Positions 9,845-18,893 of a stretch of 64,000 nucleotides of DNA are shown piece after piece. A program made the translations under genes and the position numbers. The number at the start of each line of letters is the position of its first letter. Within the stretch, counting starts at the first letter, position 1. The notes beneath the pieces are model-generated. The model worked only from the letters and a program-made list of their open reading frames with translations, was not told where the DNA came from and did no database searches. Source of the DNA: Acinetobacter sp. LoGeW2-3 (GTDB taxonomy: Bacteria; Pseudomonadota; Gammaproteobacteria; Pseudomonadales; Moraxellaceae); NCBI RefSeq assembly GCF_002688565.1, contig NZ_CP024011.1, positions 3,100,001 to 3,164,000 on the forward strand, written 5' to 3'.

Positions 9845-11056
9845 ATGAAGAACATTACCCTTGCTCCTGTGCAAACTGATCAACCTTCACACTTGATGCC
9901 GGTATTTGGCCGTCAGCCGATCAGTTTTGTCCGAGGACAAGGTGCTTATCTTTATACTGAAGATGGTACTGAGTATTTAGATGCGCTGACCGGAATTGCA
10001 GTATGTGGCCTGGGCCATGCCCATCCTGTGCTTGCTGAAGCAATTGCAGAACAGGCCGCAACCCTGATTCATACCAGTAACCTGTTTGAAGTGCCGTGGC
10101 AGACTGCTGCTGCACAAAAACTGGCTGAAGTTTCAGGTATGGAAGAAATTTTCTTCTCAAACAGTGGTGCAGAATCAAATGAAGGTGCAATCAAGATCGC
10201 ACGTAAATTTGGTCATCTGCAAGGTATCGCTACACCAAAAATTATTGTGGCTGATAAATCTTTCCACGGTCGTACCCTGGCTACCCTTTCAGCTACAGGT
10301 AACAAAAAAGTTCAGGAAGGTTTTGCGCCACTGGTTGAAGGCTTTATCCGTGTACCATTTGGTGATATCGAAGCGATTCAAGAAGCAGCGATTAATCACC
10401 CTGACATCGTGGCAGTTTTTGTTGAACCGATTCAAGGCGAAGGCGGTGTAAATACTGCCCCTCAAGGCTTCAGCTACCTGGAAGAAATCCGTCAACTATG
10501 TAATCAGCACAACTGGCTGATGATGCTCGATGAAGTTCAAACAGGTAACGGTCGTACTGGTAAATACTTTGCCTATCAACATACCAATATCGTTCCGGAT
10601 GTATTGACTACGGCAAAAGGTTTAGGTAATGGTTTCCCGATTGGTGCTGTAATGACCCAAGGTCGTGGTGTCGGTGTACTAACGGCCGGTAACCACGGTT
10701 CAACTTATAGCGGTACAGCATTAGGTTCACGCATTGTCTATACCATCATCGATATCATGCAGAAAGAAAATATCGTGGCGAATGCAGCTGAAAAAGGTGC
10801 TTATATTGTTGAGCAACTGCGTAGCAAGCTTGCAGATCAGAACGTGACTGTTCGTGGTTTCGGTTTGATGATCGGTATTGAATTACCAAAAGCATGCGGC
10901 GAACTGGTTGATATCGCACGTGATGAATACAAGATGATTATCAACGTCACTGCAGGCAATGTAGTACGTCTGCTGCCTACCCTGAACATTACTCAGGAAC
11001 AGGCAGATCAACTGATTGAACGTCTGGTTAAAATGATCAACGCCTATCTGGATTAA
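9845..11056 (+). CDS. argD: Acetylornithine/succinyldiaminopimelate-type aminotransferase
   Basis: A 403-residue class-III PLP aminotransferase, matching ArgD in length (406 in E. coli). Visible motifs: FFSNSGAESNEGAIKIARKF (phosphate cup), DEVQTGNGRTGK (the Asp that binds the pyridine nitrogen) and the Schiff-base lysine K258 in TTAKGLGNGFPIGAV. ArgD makes N-acetylornithine from N-acetylglutamate semialdehyde in arginine synthesis and can act in lysine synthesis. A catabolic AruC-like role cannot be excluded from sequence. Single gene with its own terminator, converging with the LysR gene. Confidence 0.88.
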   Translation: MKNITLAPVQTDQPSHLMPVFGRQPISFVRGQGAYLYTEDGTEYLDALTGIAVCGLGHAHPVLAEAIAEQAATLIHTSNLFEVPWQTAAAQKLAEVSGMEEIFFSNSGAESNEGAIKIARKFGHLQGIATPKIIVADKSFHGRTLATLSATGNKKVQEGFAPLVEGFIRVPFGDIEAIQEAAINHPDIVAVFVEPIQGEGGVNTAPQGFSYLEEIRQLCNQHNWLMMLDEVQTGNGRTGKYFAYQHTNIVPDVLTTAKGLGNGFPIGAVMTQGRGVGVLTAGNHGSTYSGTALGSRIVYTIIDIMQKENIVANAAEKGAYIVEQLRSKLADQNVTVRGFGLMIGIELPKACGELVDIARDEYKMIINVTAGNVVRLLPTLNITQEQADQLIERLVKMINAYLD

Positions 11057-11077
11057 TTTGCAAGAAGTCAGATACAC

Positions 11078-11103
11078 AAAAAGCCGCATCAAGCGGCTTT
11101 TTT
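11078..11103. terminator. Intrinsic terminator of argD (may serve both strands)
   Basis: AAGCCGC-ATCAA-GCGGCTT with flanking A and T tracts, between converging argD and the LysR gene. Confidence 0.9.
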
Positions 11104-11116
11104 AATTCTGTGCAGT

Positions 11117-12046
11117 TTATGATGCGATTTGCAACAAACGTCCGCCAGACAACTGGCTAAAATATTGTTTCAAGGTATCAAGACAACGGAGAATTTTTGT
11201 AGGTTGTTGTTCACGTTTTGGCATCACTGCATAAAGCGTAAATGGTTGTAATTTCCACTCAGGCAGAACTTCAACCAGAGAACCGTTCATTAAATCTTTT
11301 TGTACTTCCAGATATGACATGCGGGCAATGGTATTGCCATGCAGACACATCGACTTTGCTACAATACTGTTATTGGTATTTAGTCGTGAGCTGAGTTCAA
11401 GTTCAACTTTTTGGGCTGTATTGACGTGCTGGAAATAAAATTGTTGATGATTATTTAAATGACTCAGTGACAAAATGTCATGTTGCTTCAGATCATTCGG
11501 CTGTGCAATTAAAACAGACTGGTTGATGTAGCTCGGAGCTGCCACCAGAATCTGTTCAATTTGAATGAGCGGAACGACTTCAACATTGCTATCGTCAATG
11601 ACTTGATCCAGGCGTAATTCAATATCAACACGACCCTCCTTCAGGTCAAGCGGTTGATCTTGAGTTTCAAACTGTACAGTCAAACCGCGGTGAGCAGACA
11701 TCCAATGCGACAATGCTGGGATCACATGCATTGAACACATTTCTGCAGTTGCAGCAATACGCAGGTCGCCGACTAGATCATCACGTAGCTCATTGATACG
11801 GACTTTGCCACGTTCCGCAGCGGACAACATTTCTTGACAGCTATAGAAAAAAGCCTGGCCTGCTTCAGTCAAACTCAATTTTCGTGTAGAACGATTCAGG
11901 AGTACGACTTCCATGTCCTGCTCTAGCGATCGAATCTGCTGGCTCACGGCACTGGTAGTAATACCCAGTTCACGTGCAGCACCGCTAAACGAGTTTTTCT
12001 CTACAACACAAGCAAATACGCCCATTGCTCGAAGTTGATCTAACAT
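11117..12046 (-). CDS. LysR-family transcriptional regulator
   Basis: A 309-residue LysR regulator. An N-terminal winged helix-turn-helix is seen in SFSGAARELGITTSAVSQQIRSLE (about residues 17-40), followed by a linker helix and a substrate-binding domain to the C-terminus. The ATG at 12046 (MLDQLRAMGVF) is chosen because GAGGGGAATTT precedes it; the frame runs to 12100 without homology. The target is unknown. It does not face a divergent gene, the usual LysR arrangement: it lies downstream of nlpD on the same strand, where many gammaproteobacteria have rpoS. Confidence 0.92.
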   Translation of the reverse strand: MLDQLRAMGVFACVVEKNSFSGAARELGITTSAVSQQIRSLEQDMEVVLLNRSTRKLSLTEAGQAFFYSCQEMLSAAERGKVRINELRDDLVGDLRIAATAEMCSMHVIPALSHWMSAHRGLTVQFETQDQPLDLKEGRVDIELRLDQVIDDSNVEVVPLIQIEQILVAAPSYINQSVLIAQPNDLKQHDILSLSHLNNHQQFYFQHVNTAQKVELELSSRLNTNNSIVAKSMCLHGNTIARMSYLEVQKDLMNGSLVEVLPEWKLQPFTLYAVMPKREQQPTKILRCLDTLKQYFSQLSGGRLLQIAS

Positions 12047-12139
12047 AAATTCCCCTCTAAACTTATGAGGTGCTTTCATCCTTTGATAAAAGCAACTCAT
12101 TGTATTATACGGTGAAATTTAGCATTTGCACCTTTTTAT

Positions 12140-12973
12140 TCAACTATTCGGTAAAACAGATGCTGGATTCACCGGTTTTCCATCGAGGCGTACCTGAAAT
12201 TCAAGCATAGTACGGGTTGTACCACTTGAACCCATTTCCGCAATCTTCTGACCTGCTGTCACATTTTGTCCACTTTTCACGTTAAGTTTACTGTTATGTG
12301 CATAGGCAGTGATGTAACCATTAATATGTTTGACCAGCACCAGATTACCGTATTCTTTTAGGCCGTCAGCCGCATAAACCACCTGACCGTCAGCAGCAGC
12401 AAACACCGGGTCACCGACATTACCCGCGTAACGAATGCCTTTAATATTCGACGCCAGATTATATTGCTGCAATACTGCACCATTCGATGGTTTTACCCAA
12501 CGTAATCCTGATGACGCTACAGTCGTCGTCGGAGCAGGTGTAGTCACCACTGGCGTCGTAACTTTCGGTGTCGTTTTAACAGTTGTCTGTGCCGAAGTTA
12601 CAGGCGCTGGTACTGTTACTGTTTTACGCTGAATTGGCGCTGAAGAATCTACGACTTGAGTCGTAGTACTGCGTTTGGTGTTTTTCAAACGGATCGACTG
12701 ACCAACGTAGATGCGATATGGCTCAGGAATGTCGTTCATTTCCGCCACACTGATATAGCTCAGACCGTAACGCGCCGCAATGCCACTTAAAGTGTCACCT
12801 GAACGAACCGTATAGAAATCAGGTGCTGCAGCATAACGTGTGGAATTGTGAATATAGGGTTTGGTTGCACACCCCGTTACGATAACTGCTGAAACCACTG
12901 CTGTTGTGAGTGCTAAAGTTTTTATCAGGCTTGTAGGCAAAGCAATAAAGCGTTTCGGTGACACCAGGAACAT
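12140..12973 (-). CDS. nlpD: NlpD-like LysM/LytM lipoprotein (amidase activator)
   Basis: A 277-residue outer-membrane lipoprotein. The signal peptide ends in a lipobox (VTGC, C35), followed by one LysM peptidoglycan-binding domain (FYTVRSGDTLSGIAARYGLS), a Thr/Val/Pro-rich linker, and a C-terminal M23/LytM domain. The LytM zinc site is broken: the first His/Asp region reads IKGIRYAG and the final HFE reads LEFQV, while one His survives in AYAHNSKL. As in E. coli NlpD it is therefore probably a non-catalytic activator of an AmiC-type amidase in daughter-cell separation. The ATG at 12973 has a strong GAGAGGAAG site, better than the ATG at 12991. It follows surE by about 110 bases. Confidence 0.9.
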   Translation of the reverse strand: MFLVSPKRFIALPTSLIKTLALTTAVVSAVIVTGCATKPYIHNSTRYAAAPDFYTVRSGDTLSGIAARYGLSYISVAEMNDIPEPYRIYVGQSIRLKNTKRSTTTQVVDSSAPIQRKTVTVPAPVTSAQTTVKTTPKVTTPVVTTPAPTTTVASSGLRWVKPSNGAVLQQYNLASNIKGIRYAGNVGDPVFAAADGQVVYAADGLKEYGNLVLVKHINGYITAYAHNSKLNVKSGQNVTAGQKIAEMGSSGTTRTMLEFQVRLDGKPVNPASVLPNS

Positions 12974-13081
12974 TATCTTCCTCTCTAACATCTATACGGT
13001 TTAAAAAACTCGATTAGATTAGCAAAAAAACAAAGCAAATAAGGTTGCAATGTCAAACTATTCACAAAGTTATAACATTAG

Positions 13082-13858
13082 TTAGATTTTGTTTAAAATC
13101 TGCCCTTGTAATTCGTGAAGTACGTCATAGTTTGTGGCATCCATCTGGATTGGTGTCACACTTACATAACCATTGGCGATAGCAAAGAAGTCCGACTCAA
13201 TTTCAGTTCCTTTATGCTTTGGCATCGCAACGGCTTCACCGGATAGACCAATCCAGTACACCTGACGACCACGTGGATCCACATGACTGGTAATTGGCTT
13301 GGACTGGCTACGGCGACCTTGGAAAGTCACTTTGGTTCCTTTTAGCTCAGCGATATCCGGAATATTGACATTAAAGATCTGACGCTCCGGCAAGGCTGGT
13401 AAACCTGCTGCAATAAAATCATGTACCCATTGCGCTGCAACACGATAATCTTCTGGTGAAGTATAAGCACGTACGTTTTGGCCACAGAGAGAAATCGCCA
13501 GTGCAGGCTGTTTTGCTAGACGACCTTCAAATGCTGCACCGACTGTGCCTGAATACAACACATCATCACCCAGATTGGCACCGCTGTTAATGCCACTTAC
13601 TACCAGATCGAATTCGACATCAAATAAACCATTCATAGCCAGATATACACAGTCTGCCGGCGTGCCATTGACTGCCCACACATCTTCAGCGATCTGAATT
13701 GGTCGCAGTGGACGGTCAAGGGTCAATGCACTGGAAAATCCACTGCGTTCACTTTCAGGTGCGACCACGACTACACGACCGAGCGATTTCAAGCTCTGTG
13801 CCAGTGCCTGTATGCCCGGAGCGAACACGCCATCATCATTTGATATCAATATATTCAC
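13082..13858 (-). CDS. surE: 5'/3'-nucleotidase SurE
   Basis: A 258-residue SurE phosphatase (E. coli 253), a metal-dependent nucleoside monophosphatase active in stress and stationary phase. Metal-site motif NILISNDDG lies at the very start, with SERSGFSS and [11 protein letters not shown] following. I use the GTG at 13858, preceded by GGGA, because SurE proteins begin [10 protein letters not shown]; the ATG at 13900 adds 14 unconserved residues and lacks a good ribosome binding site. The surE-nlpD order matches E. coli without the intervening pcm. Confidence 0.95.
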   Translation of the reverse strand: MNILISNDDGVFAPGIQALAQSLKSLGRVVVVAPESERSGFSSALTLDRPLRPIQIAEDVWAVNGTPADCVYLAMNGLFDVEFDLVVSGINSGANLGDDVLYSGTVGAAFEGRLAKQPALAISLCGQNVRAYTSPEDYRVAAQWVHDFIAAGLPALPERQIFNVNIPDIAELKGTKVTFQGRRSQSKPITSHVDPRGRQVYWIGLSGEAVAMPKHKGTEIESDFFAIANGYVSVTPIQMDATNYDVLHELQGQILNKI

Positions 13859-13967
13859 TGCAAAATCCCGTTCGTCCCAAAAAATGACTGGTTGGGACAT
13901 TTGTTTGTATTAGCCACGGAATTATATATATTTATCGTTCAACATCCATCTTTAATATGCGTGGTTC

Positions 13968-14342
13968 ATGATGATTAAAAATACGGTTGCTGTAACCGCA
14001 ATGGCCTTTGCTCTGACTGCTGGCCTATGTTCTCCTGCTTTTTCAGCTGAAAATTTATCTGCTGAAGTTGATTTAACCATTAAGGAAGACCTTGCTTCAG
14101 TTCAAGTACTCACTGAAGTTTGTCCGGGGATTGTGGGTAAAAATGCTAAATTTGACCAGAACACTCAACAGCTGATCAAACAGTATTTGTCAGACTATTC
14201 TGATAAAACGATGACGTATGACAAAATCCAGCAGGACAAGGAATATCAGTCTGTGCTTCAGGAAGCGCGTCAAGAAGCTAAACAAACGGCTAAGGATGAA
14301 CATCAGGCAGTTTGTAATGACCTGATCGCTCAAGAGATCTAA
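13968..14342 (+). CDS. Small secreted protein, MCR_0457-like family (copy 1)
   Basis: A 124-residue protein with a cleavable signal peptide (MMIKNTVAVTAMAFALTAGLCSPAFSA) and a mature helical part with two cysteines, one in TEVCPGIV and one in QAVCNDL, likely a disulphide in the periplasm. It resembles a small Moraxellaceae-restricted family of unknown function. The next gene (14501) is a diverged paralogue with the same cysteine spacing and the shared pattern VL(T/S)E(V/I)CP..V...-(N)KF. Its own hairpin terminator follows, so the pair is not clearly one operon. Confidence 0.75.
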   Translation: MMIKNTVAVTAMAFALTAGLCSPAFSAENLSAEVDLTIKEDLASVQVLTEVCPGIVGKNAKFDQNTQQLIKQYLSDYSDKTMTYDKIQQDKEYQSVLQEARQEAKQTAKDEHQAVCNDLIAQEI

Positions 14343-14356
14343 TTCAAGATTTTTGG

Positions 14357-14387
14357 CAGGATGATGCAACGCCATCATCCTGTTTAT
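14357..14387 (+). terminator. Intrinsic terminator
   Basis: CAGGATGATG...CATCATCCTG stem with a 6-base loop then TTTATAT, after the first small secreted gene. Confidence 0.7.
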
Positions 14388-14500
14388 ATAACGATTTTCT
14401 CCATTATTTTACTGCTTCCTTACATTTTTACTCTTTTCATTCTGCAAAATTTGATTAATCTAAGCGCATCGTTATTTTTATTTTGAGCTTTTGATTTTCA

Positions 14501-14884
14501 ATGAAAAATTCATTCATTAAAGCCTTTGGCATTTTCACTCTTTCAACTTTTAACATTTTGAGCACAAACAGTTTTGCAGCCGATACCAATATTGAAGTGA
14601 CCCCAATTCAAGAAGTGACTCAACATGAACTTGCAGCGATTTATGTGCTTTCGGAAATCTGCCCAAGCATGGTGAAAGACCAGAACAAATTTAATGCGGG
14701 TTATAACCAGCTGGTCAGTGAATATATGCCAGGTCAAAAGAACCCGGTAGAAGCCTTAAATCAGCTCAGTAAAAACTCAAAATTCCAGCCGATCCTGAAA
14801 GAAGCACAGCAAGATGCTCAAAAAGCAGGTAAGCAGAAAAATCAAGCGATTTGTACAGAACTCACTACTTATAGCAAATCCTGA
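14501..14884 (+). CDS. Small secreted protein, MCR_0457-like family (copy 2)
   Basis: A 127-residue secreted protein with a signal peptide ending near NSFAADT. It is paralogous to the preceding gene: ELAAIYVLSEICPSMV aligns with DLASVQVLTEVCPGIV, and the C-terminal QAICTEL with QAVCNDL. Both keep exactly two cysteines. Function unknown; the mature protein is short, charged and helical. dacC follows after 126 bases. Confidence 0.72.
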   Translation: MKNSFIKAFGIFTLSTFNILSTNSFAADTNIEVTPIQEVTQHELAAIYVLSEICPSMVKDQNKFNAGYNQLVSEYMPGQKNPVEALNQLSKNSKFQPILKEAQQDAQKAGKQKNQAICTELTTYSKS

Positions 14885-15010
14885 TTTTTTTCTGCCGAAA
14901 TGCTTACAATACTTTTGAAATAAGCCGCTGCAACCCATAGAAGTCCGCCTAGCTTTGTCCTAAAATGCTAGGCTCTTCGTGCTTATATCAAGATACTGGA
15001 ACTAACTAGA

Positions 15011-16159
15011 ATGACCCGTAAAACCGCCCTTGCTGCACTCCTTCTTGTACCTGGATTCAGCTATGCAGCAACAGTATTATCTGCGCCACCAGAATTAAAT
15101 AATAAATCCTATGTTCTGATGGACTTTGAAACTGGGCAGATCCTTGCAGCTAAAAATGAAAATGAAAAACTAGCCCCTGCTTCAATGACCAAAATGATGA
15201 CCAGCTACATCATTGAGCAGAAGTTACTTAGCGGTGAACTGACTGAAGACGAACAGGTTCGTATGAATGAATCGGCATGGTGTCGTGGCAGCAGCTCTGA
15301 ATCATGTATGTATGTTCCGTTAAATGGCACAGCAACAGCACTTGAAATGCTGCGCGGTATCATTATCCAGTCAGGTAACGATGCGTCTAAAGCAATGGCT
15401 GAACATATTGCAGGTAACGAGGGTACCTTCGCACATATGATGAACCAGGAAGCGAAACGTATTGGCATGACCAATACCAGCTTCATCAACTCTACTGGTA
15501 TGCCGGCTGAAGGTCACTATTCGACTGCTAAAGATATGGCTACGCTGGCTCAGCACATCATTAAAGACAGTTCAAAGTACTACCCGATTTATTCTGAAAA
15601 AGAGTTTACTTTTAACGGAATTAAGCAAGGTAACCGTAATGCCCTGCTTTATACAGATCCAAGTGTTGATGGTCTGAAAACAGGTCATACGGATGAAGCG
15701 GGTTACTGCTTAACGACTTCTGCAAAACGTGGTCCAATGCGTTTGATCTCTGTGATCTTCGGTGCGCCATCTATGCAGGATCGTGCGACACATACACGTG
15801 AACTTTTGGCTTGGGGCTTTGCAAACTACGAAACCAAAAATGTTCAGGCAGGTAAACAAGTTTTAGCCAAGTCTAAAGTCTGGTTTGGTAAAGAAAATGA
15901 AGTTCAAATCGGCCTTGCTGAAAACTTCAACGTGACCATGCCGAAAGGCAAAGCCAATGCGATTAAAACGCAAATCGTGGTTCAACCCAAACTGACTGCG
16001 CCTTTGAAACAAGGTCAAGTGGTAGGTAAATATGTTGCCTCTCTTGATGGCAAAGTGATTGCTGAAAAACCACTTGTTGCTTTAAAAGCAGTTGAAGAAG
16101 CTGGTTTCTTTGCCCGCATGCTGGATCATATTAAACAGTTCTTTAGCAACCTGTTCTAA
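15011..16159 (+). CDS. dacC: D-alanyl-D-alanine carboxypeptidase (PBP5/6 family)
   Basis: A 382-residue class-A low-molecular-weight penicillin-binding protein that trims the terminal D-Ala from peptidoglycan pentapeptides. All three active-site motifs are present: S58-x-x-K61 (SMTK), S121-G-N123 and K223-T-G225. A signal peptide (to about residue 19) precedes them. The C-terminal PBP5_C domain ends in an amphipathic segment (FFARMLDHIKQFFSNLF), the usual peripheral inner-membrane anchor. Acinetobacter annotations call it DacC; PBP5 and PBP6 cannot be told apart from sequence here. Confidence 0.93.
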   Translation: MTRKTALAALLLVPGFSYAATVLSAPPELNNKSYVLMDFETGQILAAKNENEKLAPASMTKMMTSYIIEQKLLSGELTEDEQVRMNESAWCRGSSSESCMYVPLNGTATALEMLRGIIIQSGNDASKAMAEHIAGNEGTFAHMMNQEAKRIGMTNTSFINSTGMPAEGHYSTAKDMATLAQHIIKDSSKYYPIYSEKEFTFNGIKQGNRNALLYTDPSVDGLKTGHTDEAGYCLTTSAKRGPMRLISVIFGAPSMQDRATHTRELLAWGFANYETKNVQAGKQVLAKSKVWFGKENEVQIGLAENFNVTMPKGKANAIKTQIVVQPKLTAPLKQGQVVGKYVASLDGKVIAEKPLVALKAVEEAGFFARMLDHIKQFFSNLF

Positions 16160-16192
16160 TATTCTTTACAGATATTCGTTCAGACTAAAGCT

Positions 16193-16225
16193 AAAGCACA
16201 CATTCCTCGAATGTGTGCTTTTTTA
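16193..16225 (+). terminator. dacC terminator
   Basis: AAAGCACACATT-CCTCG-AATGTGTGCTTT followed by a T tract. Confidence 0.92.
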
Positions 16226-16262
16226 TTTTATAATGAGCGTAAACTTTCAAGATGATAATGCT

Positions 16263-16793
16263 ATGAGCCAGAACATTCGCCCTTACCTGGATACTAGTCC
16301 GCAAATTGCAGATTCCTGTTATATCGACCCAATGGCCGTGGTCGTGGGTGATGTGGTCTTAGGTGAAAATGTATCGGTCTGGCCTTTTGCCGTGATCCGT
16401 GGCGATGTCAATCATATCCGCATTGGCAAGAACTCCAATGTTCAGGATCATGCCATTCTGCATGTCAGCCATAAGAAAGTAGATAAGCCTGAAGGTTCAC
16501 CACTGATTATTGGCGAAGATGTCACCATTGGTCATCATGTCACGCTGCATGGTTGTACTATTGGCAACCGTGTCCTGATCGGGATTAACAGCATTATTCT
16601 GGATGATGTGGTGATTCCGGATGATGTGATGATTGGTGCAGGTACACTGGTTCCACCGGGTAAGGTACTGGAAAGTGGTTGGTTATATATGGGGAGCCCT
16701 GCTAAAAAAGCCCGTCCATTGACTGAGAAAGAAATGGCATTCTTGCCGTATTCAGCGCAGAATTATGTCAAGGTGTCTGGGAATTACAAATAA
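16263..16793 (+). CDS. Gamma-class carbonic anhydrase family protein
   Basis: A left-handed beta-helix protein of 176 residues, of the YrdA/PaaY/CaiE type. Hexapeptide repeats run through the protein and the family's zinc-site histidines are seen in VQDHAILHVSH and TIGHHVTLHGC. The usual reading is a gamma carbonic anhydrase; many members are not demonstrably active. Start taken at 16263 (MSQNIRPYLD) from family N-termini; an in-frame ATG at 16233 overlaps the preceding terminator region and is less likely. Confidence 0.88.
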   Translation: MSQNIRPYLDTSPQIADSCYIDPMAVVVGDVVLGENVSVWPFAVIRGDVNHIRIGKNSNVQDHAILHVSHKKVDKPEGSPLIIGEDVTIGHHVTLHGCTIGNRVLIGINSIILDDVVIPDDVMIGAGTLVPPGKVLESGWLYMGSPAKKARPLTEKEMAFLPYSAQNYVKVSGNYK

Positions 16794-16854
16794 ATTTGTC
16801 TTGATCTAAAATCTTCTGTATGTTCAATTGAAAATAATTCAAAGAATAAAAATC

Positions 16855-17637
16855 ATGAAACATACAGAAGATCATTATTGCCCGGATCGCAATGAATTAT
16901 TAAAACAAACCAAAATTAATATTCGACAATATGGCGTGCAAATTATTTCGATCACGCATACTGATTACTCCCCACCTTTTAGCTATAGCATTGGTCTGTA
17001 TGAACGATTCCAGCATCCGGAAATTATCTGTTTTGGTCTTACCGCAAAACTTAGCCAGACCATTCTGAATCATGTCGCTGAGGTTATTCAAAAAGGTCAA
17101 CCTATTCAGCTGAATAACACTTATCCTAATGTGTTTTTTAAAGAGAGCCGCTGCAAGTTTCTAAAGGTTGATCGCAGGAATATTGGCGACTATTTCGGTA
17201 TTGCTGAAAGTTATTATCAAGATGAAGCATTTCCAGCTTTGCAATTAGTTTGGACAGACCGGAATGATAAATTTCCGTGGGAAGATGGCTTCGAAGAATG
17301 TTTTGAATATGATCAACCCCTGCTAGACCGGAATGCTGATTTTAAATTCCGCGAACCAAGAAATTTAGGGATTTATACCACCAAGCAATGGCTGGAACAA
17401 AACCAGCCAATTGTCACCGTACTGCATGAACGTGATGGTGACTGGCAGTTTTTAACGGCAGAGCCTTTGGCAGATGATGACTATATTCTGGTTGGGTTAG
17501 AACATTTGATCCAACGTGATCCAACCTTAAATGAAGTCTTTGACCTGCAATATGGACAGGCAGCAGACCGGAAATTTATTGGCGATGAATGGGTGATTAT
17601 CGAACTAGAAGATGACGGTGACCAGCTCGCAGGTTAA
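16855..17637 (+). CDS. DUF4262 domain protein
   Basis: A 260-residue soluble protein. Residues about 15-130 match the DUF4262 pattern (GVQIISITHTDYSPPFSYSIGLYERFQHPEIICFGL). The C-terminal half (WLEQNQPIVTVLHERDGDWQFLTAEP) resembles DUF2185-like modules found in small immunity-type proteins. There is no signal or membrane segment. Biochemical role unknown. The ATG at 16855 is preferred over the upstream in-frame TTG at 16828. A strong bidirectional terminator separates it from the converging DUF1543 gene. Confidence 0.8.
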   Translation: MKHTEDHYCPDRNELLKQTKINIRQYGVQIISITHTDYSPPFSYSIGLYERFQHPEIICFGLTAKLSQTILNHVAEVIQKGQPIQLNNTYPNVFFKESRCKFLKVDRRNIGDYFGIAESYYQDEAFPALQLVWTDRNDKFPWEDGFEECFEYDQPLLDRNADFKFREPRNLGIYTTKQWLEQNQPIVTVLHERDGDWQFLTAEPLADDDYILVGLEHLIQRDPTLNEVFDLQYGQAADRKFIGDEWVIIELEDDGDQLAG

Positions 17638-17641
17638 AGAT

Positions 17642-17676
17642 AAAAATGTCTACTTCATGTGAAGTAGACATTTTTT
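17642..17676. terminator. Bidirectional intrinsic terminator
   Basis: AAAAATGTCTACTTC-ATGT-GAAGTAGACATTTTTT, 15-bp stem between converging genes. Confidence 0.95.
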
Positions 17677-17678
17677 AA

Positions 17679-18194
17679 TTAAGGAATAATTAGATAATCA
17701 TTTTTAAAACTGTTAGCTTCAAAATCCCCTTCAACCAAATGCACAAATTTCTGATCAATCTTGTTTAACTCTAAACAGTCATCGACATCAATTACGGCAT
17801 CGGCATGTGGTTTAAACCATGTTTTCTCAATCGCCAATTTTCCTTGTGCTTTAGCTTCTGTTTTGTTTTTGGCAGCGACCACCAGGTATTTATGAATCTC
17901 ACCAAACTGGTCTGGGAGATATGCACCCAGATTAATCAGGAACAGTTTTAAATCTGTGTTTGCGAGTGTATCTGTAATTTGAACCTGATAATTAGTTCCT
18001 TGATAGCTGACACCATTGATCTTCATCCAGCCATCAACATGCAGACCTTTTTGCCGACCAAACCATTGCTCTTTTAAATATGGAAAAGCTGACTCGATAT
18101 CTGAACTGATGACAGGAACTACATCATGCACTTCTACATTGGCTTTATCATGTTTACCGCCCAATAAGATGATGTAGAGATTGAGTTCAGGCAT
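17679..18194 (-). CDS. DUF1543 domain protein
   Basis: A 171-residue soluble protein with two related halves, each of the DUF1543 type (LYIILLGGKHDKANVEVHDVVPV and the later FLINLGAYLPDQFGEIHKYLVVAA). No function is established for the family. No signal peptide. It is a single gene; an AT-rich 270-bp spacer with no visible gene separates it from the divergent envelope operon that begins at 18467. Confidence 0.82.
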   Translation of the reverse strand: MPELNLYIILLGGKHDKANVEVHDVVPVISSDIESAFPYLKEQWFGRQKGLHVDGWMKINGVSYQGTNYQVQITDTLANTDLKLFLINLGAYLPDQFGEIHKYLVVAAKNKTEAKAQGKLAIEKTWFKPHADAVIDVDDCLELNKIDQKFVHLVEGDFEANSFKNDYLIIP

Positions 18195-18466
18195 AGGAAA
18201 TTCTCTTTAATAGAATGATAAAGTGAAGAGATGTAGTTTAAATTAATTCGAATGAATCAATTAAGAAGTAAGAAAATTTTATTTATTCAATATTTGAGTA
18301 AGATTTGAATTATTATCCTGCTCTCTTCTTATATTCTAAGTTTTGGAGGATAAATTGGGGAATCACTCACAATAATTAATAATACGAAAGTTATAAAAAA
18401 GTATATTTCATATGTATAAATATGTAAGATATTTCCCGCAATTATTTAAAATATTATGGGGTTATT

Positions 18467-18880
18467 GTGATTAATAAAAAGCTTACTTATGCAATTTTCT
18501 GTTTAATATCACCTACACTCTTTACAGGATGTAACGCTACATACCATTCACAACAAGTTAGTTCTAACGAACAAAACCTAACGGTTGGAACTGTTCAGCG
18601 TGAAATTCATATAGGTATGAGCTCTGCAGATGTTATCAGTGTATTAGGTTCTCCAAATATTGTAACAACTGATGAGAATCGTCAGGAAGTTTGGGTTTAT
18701 GACAAGATTTCGACTGAAACAGCCTATTCCAAAAGTTCAGTTGGTGGATCTATATTAATTTTAGGTGCTAGCAGTTCTAGTGGAGCTAGATCTACTACTC
18801 AAAAGACATTAACAGTAGTTGTAAAATTTGATAACCAATCAAAAGTACGTGATTTTGCATATCATACTTCTAAGTTTTAA
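18467..18880 (+). CDS. SmpA/OmlA-like lipoprotein
   Basis: A 137-residue lipoprotein. The signal peptide ends in a lipobox (LFTGC, C22), and the mature part shows the SmpA/OmlA (BamE-like) pattern: a low-complexity linker, then IHIGMSSADVISVLGSPNIVTTDENRQEVWVYD. A Ser/Gly-rich stretch follows. The BamE fold occurs in many envelope lipoproteins and does not by itself imply a BAM role. The start is GTG with GGGG 7-10 bases upstream. First of three closely spaced genes; the next starts 13 bases after its stop. Confidence 0.78.
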   Translation: MINKKLTYAIFCLISPTLFTGCNATYHSQQVSSNEQNLTVGTVQREIHIGMSSADVISVLGSPNIVTTDENRQEVWVYDKISTETAYSKSSVGGSILILGASSSSGARSTTQKTLTVVVKFDNQSKVRDFAYHTSKF

Positions 18881-18893
18881 GGGACTATTGAAA

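Noticed and set aside
14947..14973. GCCTAGC...GCTAGGC inverted repeat before dacC as an operator
   Set aside because: Only 7-bp arms with a 13-base loop; could equally be a weak terminator of the preceding gene.
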